Shown in pieces: positions 13,101 to 24,239 of a DNA stretch of 64,000 bases. Location: NCBI GenBank assembly GCA_000320545.1, contig ADNK01000827.1:1-64000 (forward strand), written 5' to 3'. The DNA comes from Bigelowiella natans CCMP2755 (lineage: Eukaryota; Cercozoa; Chlorarachniophyceae). Each line of letters opens with the position of its first letter. The stretch's first letter is position 1. The notes under the pieces were generated by a model. The model made no database searches. It saw only the letters and a program-made list of their open reading frames with translations, and was not told the DNA's origin. Made by a program: the position numbers and the translations under genes.

Positions 13101-13260
13101 GACTTATGGATTTTCGAGCATTTGCGGGTGTGCCGAGGATGAATACGTCAACGATGATGAAGATGACGATGGCGACCGTGAAATGGAGGATAACAAGGAT
13201 AACAGGCAGACAGCCAAATCAAAGAACACGGTAGCACGTTATTTTTATATTCCACCTTGA
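10169..13260 (+). CDS. MKS3: Meckelin (TMEM67/MKS3), ciliary transition-zone membrane protein
   Basis: Two exons, 10169-10402 and 10501-13260, joined in phase 0, give 997 residues; human meckelin has 995. The start gives a signal peptide (MSMIYFLISLIIWSNGRAG). A cysteine-rich extracellular region follows (CQTCD, CTCADGY, CTSCL, CMFCQNS, CACSHP), then a large ectodomain. Several membrane segments come next (for example LWLAGTVLFSLGVVAVIFIW). The family's conserved cytoplasmic stretch is present (ILDYRYHGFYLHGKSVH), followed by a basic C-terminal region and an acidic tail. Meckelin organises the transition zone at the base of cilia and flagella, so the cell is flagellated. It shares a short head-to-head spacer with HSP101. 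Confidence 0.95.
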
Positions 13261-14375
13261 AGGTACAAATATTTACTTCCCATTTACGTAAAAGGTCGCT
13301 GACAACTGGGCAAGAGGCCCTCCAATGTCCATTTTCTACCACGACTCTACCAATAAATTTAACTCCGTATTTCTGATGGGAATCGAACGACAGGTATTTT
13401 AGAGTTATAAACTTGCAACTCGAATAAGTTTCGAAGAATTCGACAAATCTCTTATGTGACATAATTCTGACTTGTTTCCAAACATGTGTTGAATTATCTG
13501 AAGTTTTCGTCGATTGTACATTAATGATTATTCAGATTATCACGTTCTTATTTCTGCTGCACGCCGTCATGGATCTATCGTTCGATAATACGCTCGCTTC
13601 CGTGCTGGTAGTGGGAGCCTCGAACTTAATAATCGAAAATGTGAGGGTACATTTTGGCAAAGATAATCTTTCAAAGAAAACTATGCTTCATGAGCGCTTT
13701 TTCCTTTAACCTAGCTCGAGTAAATCTCTTCATTACTCTGCTTTATACAAAGATAAAAATTTGGCGGCTACATGGCTCGCCAATAAATGTAAACCTAGAA
13801 AAAGCATGTTTGCCAAAAACATAGAGTTTAATGCTATGGCCTTGAGGGTTGTTAAAATGAGAATGAGCACATCTGCTTGCGCAAAATGTGATGCACTGCA
13901 TGTGAACATCGGACGCGAAGTCGTTGTCTAAGGGTTCATGTGAGCCATATTATGTCTTCGATGCATTGCTCATTGCAATGATCATTGCAGCACATGGCGA
14001 TGTCATGTGCAGTGAGCAAGCATGGCATGTCACAGTCAGCATCTTGTTTTAGCGCACATGTCGCAATGAGCAGCTTGAACACATTCGTGGCCGCACTCAC
14101 GTCGCTCTGCTGTCGATCGACATTACAGCTCAATGCCGATCGCGTGACGCATGCATGGTACGTGTTTCGCACTGTCTTTGGTCTGCTAGCTATCTAGTTG
14201 ATTGACATGTTGGCACTGTTTTTAGTAGCCATGTGCACGTCAGTAGATGACAGCTGGGCAGGACATCGCATCGTTCCGTGGATTTTTCCTCCCAATGCTA
14301 GTCGTCGCTTGCACAAAAAGCGTTAAACATTGAAAGCATCACTGCTCATGAGAACTCAGAGCTGTGAGACAATGT
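13261..14375. other. Convergent 3'-3' spacer, TGCA/CATG-rich from about 13.85 kb
   Basis: Between the 3' ends of meckelin and the SAP-domain gene. A 61-codon plus frame at 13524-13709 has no homologue I recognise. From about 13850 the sequence is rich in TGCA, CATG and GCA words. No gene is supported. Confidence 0.5.
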
Positions 14376-16141
14376 TCAGTGCAGACAGAGCACATCGGGA
14401 GTCTGTAAGAGTAAGCCCTGTCTCACAGAATCTAAGGTTGGATTTGAGGTAGACTTATTCGCAACTGGAGTCTCAATAAGGCTGTTGGACATGATATTAG
14501 AGCTAGTATTTTTATCAATGGGTGGTGATAGAGATCTGTTCAGAAGCCATGGAGGGGGGGTTGGTATATCTGAGGAAGTTTCAGGAAGCGAAGATGTTTT
14601 CCAGGATTCCGAAGTCGTGAGCCAGGGAGCGGGTGGTGTTGGAACCAAATCCTGTTGTTTTATGGTTCGATTGTGTAATTTTTTTGAGGAATTTGCCGAA
14701 GTGCTGTTCACTGCGCCTCGTTTATAATGTATCTATTTACCTCTCGCCGAATTAGAAATTCGCTATTTTTTTCAAAATGCGAAAAATGTACTTAGTGTAT
14801 GTTGTCCTCTCCCTCGCACACACACACACACACACATTGATATATAAAATGGAAAATAGTTCTCGTATAAATGCAGAATACCAGAGGTAAAGGAGAGGAA
14901 AGGGATGAGGCTGTCGTTGTGAGGAAATGATCATCGATGGAAAATTGATTATCGTTGGTCTCCTGCCTGTACTCGCTGGCCTTCCCGACCTCAGTGAGAT
15001 TTTGGTGCATATGTGTTTGGGTAACTATGGCCGACAATTTTGCGGTTTCTTTTTCTTCGACAGAAGTGGAAGCTTTATCAGCACACCTTTCACCACTTCC
15101 AGTTCGTCGCCGTCTTTCCGCCTGAATTTTCTTCAAGCATTTTCCCCAAATTCCTTGATTTTGTTGGCTACGTTTCCACCAAACACCTTCTAACCCAACC
15201 AAACATTTCTCTAGTCGAGCTACAGCATCATCTCCACATATTTCCACCACACCGTCAATCACTTCCTTTGTCGTAGCTTCTATTGCGTCCCAGCTATGTC
15301 TGACTTTAATGCCCGATACATACCAGTGTTCTTGGAGGAACGCTTCTAAGCAAACTGTTGCTATGTCGAGAGCACGAGCATCCTTCAACTCCATAAGCTT
15401 TTTCTCAAAGCACTGTTTTCTCAATATTTTTTCGATGCAGCTCATTACGTTGAAAGCATGCCGGCTAAGACGTTTCGGGTTCCATGAAGATTTGTCGACG
15501 CGACACTTCCTCCTCACCTGCTCAGCGAGTTTCGGCAACGGGAGAGGTTTCAGGCTAATCTTTCTCTTCTTCAAGACGATGCAGCCGTCCTTCCCAATAA
15601 CCGGTCTATCAGTCCATGGGTCAGTTACAACATTGCGAGCGTAGTCGTTGAGACCAGCGTTCCCATATTTATCTTTACCGAGCCGAATTATCAAATCGAT
15701 TCGCTTGCCACTTGTTCGCAGGCCACGAACCTTCAGAAGTCTTTTTATCTCCTGGAAACATTAATTCGCGCGCGCGCGCGCACACACACACATAAATTTA
15801 TGAATATGTACATAAAGAGAGGGGGAGGGGGGGGGACCTGAAGGATGGGCCCTTCGTTGGCGAAATCCTTTGTGAATTCGTGGTTCAGTAGACGTGCTAT
15901 GAGCTCCTTTTTCGTTCCAGAAACTTTCATATTGACGGCTTTCAAAAGATCTTTCAGGTCTTCCACTTTCAACTGTTATCAACATTTTGAATCGACTTAA
16001 AGTTATGCAATTACTTCTGTCGAAAAACAAATCGATTCGAACGTCTCTATAAAACACAAGAGTTTAACAATATTTTTGAATTACTTTCTCGAAGAAGTTT
16101 TTCTGCTGCCTTTTTCGTTTTTTGGGGTTCTTTGAAGACAT
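14376..16141 (-). CDS. Nuclear protein with two tandem SAP motifs
   Basis: Four exons: 16141-16085, 15972-15838, 15751-14882 and 14732-14376. All joins are phase 0, giving 472 residues. The N-terminus is a strongly basic nuclear-localisation-like stretch (NPKKRKRQQK). Two SAP motifs follow directly, VEDLKDLLKAVNMKVSGTKK and EIKRLLKVRGLRTSGKRIDL. Each is a helix-extended-helix unit that binds A/T-rich scaffold DNA, and each is encoded in its own exon. The middle region (RRKCRVDKSSWNPKRL onward) is helical and unlike anything I can name. The C-terminus is Ser/Pro-rich with repeated PAPWL/PPPWL words. It is probably a chromatin or DNA-repair protein; no catalytic domain is visible. Confidence 0.8.
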
Positions 16142-17018
16142 GATCAATCCCTGTCGCTGCGCCTTGCAACTATCTTGTAAGAGCAGTTTGACGAATGGGG
16201 CTGGGGACGCGGAGACACAGTTACAAGTAGAAAGCCTTCTTTCTCTATCTACGACATCTTTTACCTACAAATTTTGGTACTAATCGAGGATTTGGTGGAA
16301 GTATGAAAAAGCGTACAGCAGGGCGCGCTTTTCTATGTTGAAAACAAGGTAAATTTCGTCTGTACGACATCTCTACTCTTGGAACACAGAAACGGAAACG
16401 ACGTCTAAAAAACACCTGTATAAATACTGCTGCGTCAGAAGGAAGTTGAAGTCGCCCTTCAATTTTCAGGATCCAATAGCAAGATAATATTAAGATCTAT
16501 ACCGGAAGAGGCAGAAGGAGGAAATTGGATGCAGAAAAGAAAGATGTGGTTGATCACGACAAAATTGACAATTGATGATGCATTTTGAAAATATGATACT
16601 TTAATATGATTTCGTATGAATGATTAGAAATTACTCATATTGTCGTATGTTCAAAATGTAACTTGGTACCCAATTTGATCATTGTCGCAGTCTAAAAATC
16701 CGATTGTATTTCCACAATCGGCTCGGCTTTGGATGAGAAGGAGAAGGAATCTCTACCAAAACAGACACACCGATTGTATAAAGACACAACCCATTAGGCT
16801 TCGCAATCGCCCTTCACCCGCAACCACGCGGAAGTTTATCACTACCATGACTAAGATAGGGCATCTTTGATCATTAAGGGAGACGTTCAAGTGACTAGAT
16901 CTGGATCTGTGGCTTTTTCACGATGGACTTCATAACTCGATAAAATGATGGGGATCCTCTCTCTCTCTCTCTCTTACACACACACACAAACACACACACA
17001 CACACAGAATGAGAAAGT

Positions 17019-17074
<56 letters not shown>

Positions 17075-17093
17075 GGTTAGGGAAAAGAATAGA
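16142..17093. other. Intergenic; hairpin and (GA)n tract
   Basis: No gene is supported. Positions 16699-16720 form an 8-bp perfect hairpin (CCGATTGT, 6-base loop, ACAATCGG). A compound AC/GA simple repeat occupies about 16960-17070. A plus frame at 16692-16870 follows an AG acceptor but has no recognisable content. Confidence 0.4.
17022..17071. repeat. (GA)n microsatellite
   Basis: A GA run preceded by an AC run and a TC run, forming a compound simple repeat. Confidence 0.95.
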
Positions 17094-17193
17094 GATCCCG
17101 ATTGGGTAAATGGCACTGACCAGCAGCAGCATATGTTCACTATGTTCACTGCTGTTGGTCATGGTGCATGAGGTTCGACTCCTCGTGGGATCG
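17094..17193 (+). other. tRNA-like / SINE-like element (uncertain)
   Basis: Contains GGTTCGACTCC, an exact match to the RNA polymerase III B-box form GGTTCGANTCC. It sits in a perfect 5-bp T-arm (17169-17185). GATCCCG (17094-17100) can pair with TGGGATC (17186-17192) as a 7-bp acceptor-like stem. TGGGTAAATGG (17103-17113) is an imperfect A-box. The middle folds as an 11-bp hairpin with a 19-base loop instead of a normal anticodon arm, so this is not a standard tRNA. A tRNA-derived SINE head or chance are the alternatives. Confidence 0.25.
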
Positions 17194-17397
17194 CGACGGG
17201 GGCATCTGGACGGCTAAAATCGGATGGGATTTGCCCCTTCAAAGCTTGAGGTGTCTTCCCATTGTGGAGGGCTTAAAAGATGGTGTGTGATTCCGCTTCC
17301 TCAAGGTAGCTACTGGTGATCGAGAAACCAATATGACATATTTCATGTTCTACATAGTCTTCCAAATAATATCTATGAATCAACATTTCATCATCTC

Positions 17398-17736
17398 TCA
17401 TGAAAAATTCTGTGTTATAGTACCTGCAAAATATATTCTTTTGTATTTTTCATTATTATGATATAATTCGATAATACGCCTTTCACCTTCAACTGTGAGG
17501 CTTAATCGGAATTTCGTTAATCTGAAGTTATTCAAAATTTTATTATAATCCATACCAAATGTATATTTTTCAAAATATAAATTATGTTTCGATAATGAAG
17601 TAGTTTTTTCAGACTTATTACTATAATTTATTGTTAATAATAATTCTTCTGTTACTAAATCTAATATTTGATTTACAATATGATCTTTTGAATAATTATA
17701 TATTTTTAAGGTATTTTTATTAGACTCCCCTTCCAT
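17398..17736 (-). CDS. Orphan ORF in an AT-rich island
   Basis: A 112-residue open frame with a proper ATG (MEGESNKNTLKIYNYSKDH). It is rich in Asn, Lys, Ile and Tyr, and encoded by very A/T-rich codons. The island runs from about 17.32 to 17.93 kb and differs sharply from its surroundings. I recognise no family. The composition would fit an organelle- or virus-derived insertion, or simply an AT-rich non-coding block. There are no introns. Confidence 0.35.
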   Translation of the reverse strand: MEGESNKNTLKIYNYSKDHIVNQILDLVTEELLLTINYSNKSEKTTSLSKHNLYFEKYTFGMDYNKILNNFRLTKFRLSLTVEGERRIIELYHNNEKYKRIYFAGTITQNFS

Positions 17737-18062
17737 TTTCCATTTTTTTTTCTGTGAATAATCTAGTTCCTTTCAACAATTTTGAGTTTTGATTTATGAA
17801 TTCTTTGTATAAATGATCACTGTGTTTTAAGAATGCTCTCTTAATATTATGATATAATAATTAATGCATATTGTGTGTCGTGTTTTGATATAGTCCATGA
17901 AATAAATTGCATTTTTTGTCGAATTAGTCACTGTGTCTTTTTTCCCATCAAAGCACGGTCAGTCAAAGCACAGTCAGCCAGTGGTACCATCTGCATGTTC
18001 ACGTCTTGATGACACATTTATCTATGCACATGCAAAGTGCCTTGTGTCTGACTCGCACTTCA

Positions 18063-18122
18063 GGCCAGAGCCCCCCCTATAGAGCCCCCCCCCCATATAC
18101 AGTATATAGGGTGGCTCTGGCC
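18063..18122. repeat. Inverted-repeat (MITE-like) element, copy 1
   Basis: Starts GGCCAGAGCC and ends GGCTCTGGCC, with inner CCCTATA/TATAGGG arms around a C-rich centre. The whole 60-bp unit can fold into a hairpin. Confidence 0.6.
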
Positions 18123-18387
18123 GTGTGTCTCGAGTGTGTTCATGTAAAATAATTCATCAGTGCATTTACTCTTTCATAACTCCACGTATACCAAACAAAT
18201 GTACGCACATGTGCTAGCATGCAGTACAGCTCGCAGCATTGCCTGCAATGCGCACGCAATGGTATACATGCAATTGTGCAGTACTCATCGCGGCAATGCA
18301 TCGGGATATAGGGATCATCATATGTGCGTGTACTATACATGATATCTGGTACAGCGAAATTATTGACATGAGTTGTGTACTATACAC

Positions 18388-18467
18388 GGCCAGAGCTATA
18401 GCCCCCCTATACATATAGTACTGAGAGCCTATTAGGGCTCTCTGAGTACATAGGGTGGCTCTGGTCC
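18388..18467. repeat. Inverted-repeat (MITE-like) element, copy 2
   Basis: Begins GGCCAGAG and ends GGGTGGCTCTGGTCC, sharing both termini with the copy 265 bp upstream but with a different centre. That centre contains a second palindrome (GAGAGCC..GGGCTCTC). Confidence 0.6.
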
Positions 18468-19051
18468 AGGAACGATTCAAGTTGGAATTTAACTTGTTCG
18501 TGAGAAAACCGCAAAAGCTTGATAAGAAACCAATCTAGCTATGATGAACGACTATACGACACTCTGCGATGCAGGAGCAAGAGCTGCATGCTACAAATTC
18601 TCTGAGGGATAAAAATGAAAACCGATGGTGGAAATCCAAGCACGCCATACAATTAGATATTTACGTTGAAGCTGAGTAACATCTAATAACACGCACAGGC
18701 TGCGGCTAGCATTATGCGCCATCGTCATGTAAGATGCGTGCTTCCACATGTGTGCGATGTGTGCGATGTGTGCATTGTGAGTGCATGCGTATGATACACG
18801 CCAGAAACTCTCCACGGAAACCATCTACATGTAGGCATGATGAGATAATTGTTTTAAAAGTAATTTTACGGCGCGTAGAGAACTGGACAATGTGGACCCG
18901 TGCGCAGGATTTATTTTTCAAATTTCTATTATTTCTGGAAATGTCTGTTAAAATGAGACTGCACCATGAAGCCAAAAACGAATGTCGATGAAATTTCTCC
19001 AGATTTGCCATAACTTATGGCTAGAACAAAGTTTCAATAAACCAAGAAGCT
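18468..19051. other. Spacer 3' of syntaxin
   Basis: TGCA/CATG-rich texture continues to about 18.85 kb (for example repeated GTGTGCGAT). No gene is supported. Confidence 0.45.
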
Positions 19052-19996
19052 TCATTTTTTATCAAACACTCCTGTTGTGCTAAGAATTACAATGATAATC
19101 ACTCCCACGACCAACAATGCCAGTGTTGCACATATGCACATCTTCTTCCGTGCAGCAAGATTATACTCGGCTGCTTTTTGGAGCTCCACAACTGCCTCCC
19201 CGGTATATTCTTTCGCAGATGCAACGTGAGCGGTGATGTTATCTATGGTTTCTTGTTGTGCATCTACAAGGGTTGCCATTTCCTGGAACATAGTTAAGAT
19301 TTCTTTGACACCTCGGTTGATTTGGGCCACTTCATCCGCTTGTGCCATAAGACGTTGGAGTTCTTGCTGATCACCATCAAGGCGGGATTGAATGTACTGT
19401 TGGTCCATTCCCTTATCTATAAGGTCGTCTGCTTGCTCGTCTGTCATGTCCTCGCTGATGAACTTCAGATCCCGTTTCGCACGATTGCGAACTTTTGCTT
19501 TAAAGTTGTTTGCAAGACTACTGTATGTTTTGTTAGCCTCGTAGTACTTCTTCATGTAGAAGTGATACATGTTCAGTCTTATTTGCGACTTGACCGTCCC
19601 CGTTTCTTTTTCTTCAGCATTGATGGCCTCAATTTTATCTTTGAGCCCACCCTTGTCGATCATCGCTTCCTTCAGTTTACGAGATTTTGCTCTGGATCGC
19701 TTTAGCAACTTCTCTACTTTCGAGATGATCTTGTTTTTCCTTTCTTCGTTGAAGACATTATCTATTTCCTCCTTTGCGGCTTGAATTTCTTCGCTGACTT
19801 CTTCCAAATACGTAATATCTGCTGCAACAGGATCGAATCTCTTCAGCTCGTTGACAAACTTGTTGTATTCCTTATTTTCTTTGTCATCATCATCACATTC
19901 CTCCAGGTCCGAGAACTTTCTATCGGACTGTTCGCCGATTTCTTCTTGCAGGTAGAGGTTAAGAGTTTCGAGATGTGAGCGCACCTGGGCGGACAT
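19052..19996 (-). CDS. Syntaxin, plasma-membrane type Qa-SNARE
   Basis: A single exon of 314 residues. The N-terminal half is helical (Habc-like, with an acidic EECDDDDKENKE start). The Qa-SNARE motif spans about residues 205-265 (QADEVAQINRGVKEILTMFQ onward), with the central zero-layer glutamine within FQEMATLVDAQQ. The protein ends in one membrane anchor (LALLVVGVIIIVILSTTGV) and a short tail. It mediates vesicle fusion by pairing with Qb, Qc and R-SNAREs. The absence of introns contrasts with most of the window. It is head-to-head with TAF13. Confidence 0.93.
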   Translation of the reverse strand: MSAQVRSHLETLNLYLQEEIGEQSDRKFSDLEECDDDDKENKEYNKFVNELKRFDPVAADITYLEEVSEEIQAAKEEIDNVFNEERKNKIISKVEKLLKRSRAKSRKLKEAMIDKGGLKDKIEAINAEEKETGTVKSQIRLNMYHFYMKKYYEANKTYSSLANNFKAKVRNRAKRDLKFISEDMTDEQADDLIDKGMDQQYIQSRLDGDQQELQRLMAQADEVAQINRGVKEILTMFQEMATLVDAQQETIDNITAHVASAKEYTGEAVVELQKAAEYNLAARKKMCICATLALLVVGVIIIVILSTTGVFDKK

Positions 19997-20798
19997 CTTC
20001 CTGCAGGAAAGGTTACGTATGAGCGAATAAGTTTCGGACGGTGAGAGAAAATTTTCTAGCTGAGAAGGGATCGTGAAAATGACCCAATGCTACATAACTA
20101 GATCTCCGCCTCTCCAAGGCAAAACACAACAACACTGAACACAATCACTCTCTCTGTCTCTCTCCCAGAGAGAGGGAGGGAGAGAGAGAGAGCTTGCCAA
20201 GCAAAAATGGTGAAGCACAAAGAGAAAAGATGAATTTTCAGGATTGTAGAGATAGAGATATAGAAAGAGGGTCAGTGGGGGGAAAGGGCAAGTCTGTCAC
20301 AAGCATACGCACCGGAACGCCGGGGGGGCACGAAGTCTAGTATCTAAGCCACATATCAACCAAAATAATTCGAAATTTACAATAATTAGATCCTATTTAA
20401 TGGATAACTCAGTAGAATTTGTTGTCGTTTAGACAAATATCAAGCACCGTTTCCGGCTTGCTAACACGTGAAATCCATGCATTCGATATCTTATCCGCCA
20501 GTAGCGGATAGTATCTGCACTAGTATCTGATTTTGTAAGATTGTTGTAGTTGTTGTGCAACATTACCAGGATTACTCTCTTTTTTGTTGTTCTACAGGAT
20601 GACCTGGTAAATTCTATTCGGTAATAATGGCATTGACTCGGTATAGCAATGTAGTGACTAACTGGCTAAATATGTTCATGTTAAAAATGCATATGATTCA
20701 GAATCTTAGATGTTTTTAGTTAATAATTTAGTCAAGTATAGCATGAAATCAGACGCACGGTCGAGCCAAGGATCGAAACAGGCATCAGGTTGCCTGTC
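19997..20798. other. Head-to-head spacer, syntaxin / TAF13
   Basis: An 802-bp divergent intergenic region, presumably holding both promoters. A short CT/GA repeat lies at about 20150-20190. No gene is seen. Confidence 0.5.
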
Positions 20799-21551
20799 AT
20801 GGCGGAGTCATCAGAACGACCTTCTGGGCAACCCAAGGCTGCCCATGAAAGCGCCACTCCTGGTCAAATACGACCTCGCACTTCAAAGGGGATCGGATCA
20901 AAGAGGAAGCAAGGACCGAAGAGTTCGGATATTAGCTCAAGGGAGAAGAGACTGCGCAAAACTATAGAGCCCACAGACGCAAACTGTAAGAGAAAAAAAT
21001 GTAGAAAGAGAGTCAGGACCAAGAGAAAATAGAAAGTGTTGTGTATAGCTTAGTACTAAAGTGCGAATTTTAGATGTCAGTATGTGTATGTGTGTGTATG
21101 TGTATGTGTGTGCCTTTGTTGTGTCCGTCTGTCCGTGCATTGTTGGTGTGTGTTGCTTTTAAATAGATACACAAATACTGGCGACCCTTTTATTAATATT
21201 TGCGTGCATTAACTTTAGTAAAGACCTTGATGTATGCTCGGGGTGATGACAAAGAACCGCTCCAGGAATCAGTGGACCTTTTGAAGGGAATGATATGCGA
21301 ATTCATCAGGAGTATGGTAATCTTACTTGTTGCACATTTTTAATTGCCATGATTCAACATCGATGCGGAACAATTATTTTCAGATTCAAGATGCACTAAA
21401 AATAGCTCCTCGTGACAACCATGTGAATCTTTCACATATCAAGTATGCGCTAAGAAAGGATCGCCCGAAAGCATTTGTGGCAGAGAAAAGATATACCCAT
21501 TATAAAGAGTTGGAAAAGGAAAGACGCAAGGCTACAAAGTTTACGTTCTAG
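20799..21551 (+). CDS. TAF13: TFIID subunit TAF13 (histone-fold)
   Basis: Three exons: 20799-20985, 21219-21316 and 21384-21551, with consistent phases, give 150 residues. The N-terminus is basic and low-complexity. The histone fold reads TLMYARGDDKEPLQESVDLL, then KGMICEFIRSM, then VNLSHIKYALRKDRPKAF and YKELEKERRKATKF. This follows the TAF13 order of MMYGFGDD..ESVDLLEDLV..EDIVFLIRKDPRKF..ELKRARKAF. TAF13 pairs with TAF11 in TFIID, the general transcription factor. The basic N-terminal 60 residues are longer than in animals. Confidence 0.9.
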
Positions 21552-22311
21552 TAGATTAATAGCAGAACTAGTAGATATATACATAGGCAATGACTTTTTC
21601 AACATGTTTACTGAGAGTCAATAGTAGATCATCACAGAGAGCTAAATGATAAATGTTTGTTATTTTCTGATGGGATACGCGGCTTGTTGTGGCATGCTCC
21701 CTTAACCAAATATCTCTACCCAATTGCTTGCTCACTCATATTCGCATCATTCATGCCATCACAATGGTGCCACATAGCATTGCTGGTGCGTAGATGTCAA
21801 TATGTGTTCACACGCGCATTCATTGCAGTTTAATCCGGACACGCAAACGTGTACATGAGAAATAGTTTTATTAGACCGATCGCGTGTGTATAATTTGCAT
21901 ATACTATTGCTGAAAATTTAACGATTCCGATGGAATACGAACTGTCATTACATGTCTAGATGTATGTGCAATATGCTGGAATATTGCAAGAGCATTGCTA
22001 CTCATTTTGCCAGTACTAGAGTATGTAGGTAGCGTGAAGCCATGCATGCATGCTGGCATGTGCAATGTGCATGGCAGTCTATTGTAATAACTAATGTATA
22101 AACATGCATAATGCTTTTAAATGTGGCAGATGCGGTCGAATGTGTTGAGTATAATTTCGATATTGATTCGAAGCAATTCGCAATTGGCGCCAACGGCGGG
22201 GCCACAATGTTGCTAGCCTAATCATCATTGTAGAAAATAAGACTTTAGGGGTAGGGTTAGGTACACATAAGTTACAGGCATGATTCACATTTCGATACGA
22301 TTTTGTCAAAA
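21552..22311. other. Convergent 3'-3' spacer, TGCA/CATG-rich
   Basis: Between the 3' ends of TAF13 and the MMTAG2-like gene. It is dominated by CATGCATG and TGCAAT-type words at 21.7-22.1 kb. No gene is supported. Confidence 0.5.
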
Positions 22312-23394
22312 TTATGAACAATAGCACTTACCTCCACCAAGCCTATCCGCTCCAAAATTCCATTCCTCCCCTGGAGCTAGGTTGCTGGGTACCCGTGTCC
22401 AGTTTTCATCCAATCCTACCAAAGGATCAACTTTTTCTTTCTTAGATGCATCTTGTTGCTGATTGACGAAGGATCCCGCTGGCAATAAAACAAAATTTTC
22501 AGAAATAATCACATAAATTTGCATCTAGATACTTAATTTTATAGCTGACTTACCATATTCATATTTCTCAGCCAAGTAGCTATCCCAACCATAGGATTCT
22601 CCCAGGCTTCGTACAAGTGACTCTCTCACCATCAGCTGCTTCTCCTTTTTCTCAGGGGGCTCTGAGTTAAGTACTGCTTGTGCGGCTGCCTTTGCTACTT
22701 CTCTTTGTGCAGTGAGCTTGACATCATGGTTTCTTACCTTGTCTGATCGCCCTTGTCTCCTGCGGTGTTTTCTATGATGTCGCCGTTGTCGTTTACTTTT
22801 TGAAGAATCACTGCTACTAGATCTAGCACATGATTGAGAATCTGATTCGGACCCACTCGAGCGTTTATGAGTTCGTCTTGACGATGATTTTTCATATCTT
22901 CTCTTCGAAACACGGCTACTCTTTTTTCTCTTTCGTGCCTTCTCACTATTATTTTCATGATTTTTTTTTTTCCTTCTCTTACCTACATGGCCGTTCGTCT
23001 GTGAACGGGCTTCTTCATTAACATCGTTATTATTGTTTGGTTCCGAAAATGCGATCCTCGCATTTACACCCAAAGCTATACTGAGACGTTGCTCGTCTTT
23101 AAGTTGCTCTAATTTTCTCTCTCGATCGAGGTCTTCCTTCGATGCTTGCATAAAATCAGTCAGTTTGGTCTTGTTCTGATACCAGTTTACATCTCCCGCC
23201 CACCCAGGTGCTGCATGTACGGAATTGCCAATGTAGTAGCTCCTCTCGTTTGGTGCGAATTCCTTTAAATTTTCCCAACTAAAGTTTTCATTACGACCGG
23301 TTCCCGTCCTCTTTGGGGCGCGGAAGAAGTGTGAGCTCCATTCTTTGTCTCCAAGATGCTTCCAGCGTGGACTCTTCAACAATATTAAATGCAT
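22312..23394 (-). CDS. MMTAG2-like (MMtag/kinase-phosphorylation domain) protein
   Basis: Two exons, 23394-22554 and 22478-22312, joined in phase 1, give 335 residues. The domain start FSWENLK..ERSYYIGNSVHAAPGW..DVNWYQ matches the MMTAG2 family signature (FNWEDVK..RENYLGNS..APVGRW..LTWY). A helical KLEQLKDEQRLSIALG follows, then a Lys/Arg/Ser-rich low-complexity region typical of nuclear-speckle proteins. A conserved tail carries SLGESYGWDSYLAEKYEYAG and DENWTRVPSNLAPGEEWNFG. The biochemical role of this family is unclear. The ATG at 23394 is the best in-frame start, but an extra upstream exon is possible. Confidence 0.8.
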
Positions 23395-24239
23395 GGAAAT
23401 GAAGGTTCCGACGCTTATAATGGCAGTCGAGACTTTCGAGAGCCTTCTCCCTCCGAGCTGCCGCCCCCACCGCACAAGCGGAATCATCATTCACGAGGTG
23501 CCATTGTTTCTTCTCAATCTCGTCAGAGGCACGTCATTATATTGTTGAGTCAATGAAATTTAGTCATTGGCCTCCGCAAATTATACCTTCAGTGCTCGTC
23601 CTAGGTCAGAGGGTGTGAGACCAGAGGGGACCGTGCATTGATCATCATCGCTGATGCGGTCGAAATCGTAGCAAATAGGGAGTTAAATTTTAATCTCTGC
23701 GACAACAAAAATGAGGGGAAAACAACGGGATTTGTCCTGCTAGTCCTCGAGACATACACCCCTGTTGTTGCAACAAAAGATACTCCAGAAAAGACCAGCA
23801 AAAAGCAAATTCCCACCTTGGAAAAAAAAAGGGAAAAAATTGATTATTGGCAGAAGTGCTCTTGAATTAGACTTCAATTAGATTGGGATACTACCCTTGA
23901 CGTTACCAAGAAAACCCAGGAGATGACAACGCTATATGGATTAAAATGATGATCTAACATCCAATATCACCAGTAGAAGGTAACGCCGTGAATTCAGAGG
24001 ATACGTCAAGAACTCGTATAGATTCTTACGGAATAAAAGCATGTGTTTTGAGGAATCTGAAGAAGAAAAAGAAGAAAGGAATAATTATCAGAAGGAGAGA
24101 AAGGAGCTTCTTCGTTCCCAGGTGCCCTTCACGGTAGAGAAGGATGAGGATGGGGAGGGGGAGCAGGTGGTCAGATGATGGATATGTGAGTGAATGTGTT
24201 TGTGTGTGCGTGTGTGTGATACCTTAAGGCAGAGGGAAA
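23395..24239. other. Head-to-head spacer, MMTAG2-like / SNARE-fusion gene
   Basis: An 845-bp divergent region. A plus ATG at 24041 opens a charged frame (CFEESEEEKEERNNYQKER) that could be an upstream exon of the fusion gene. I left it out because the next exon has its own good ATG. Confidence 0.45.

Noticed and set aside
13524-13709. 61-codon hydrophobic plus-strand ORF
   Set aside because: No start context, family match or splice link to meckelin; likely chance.
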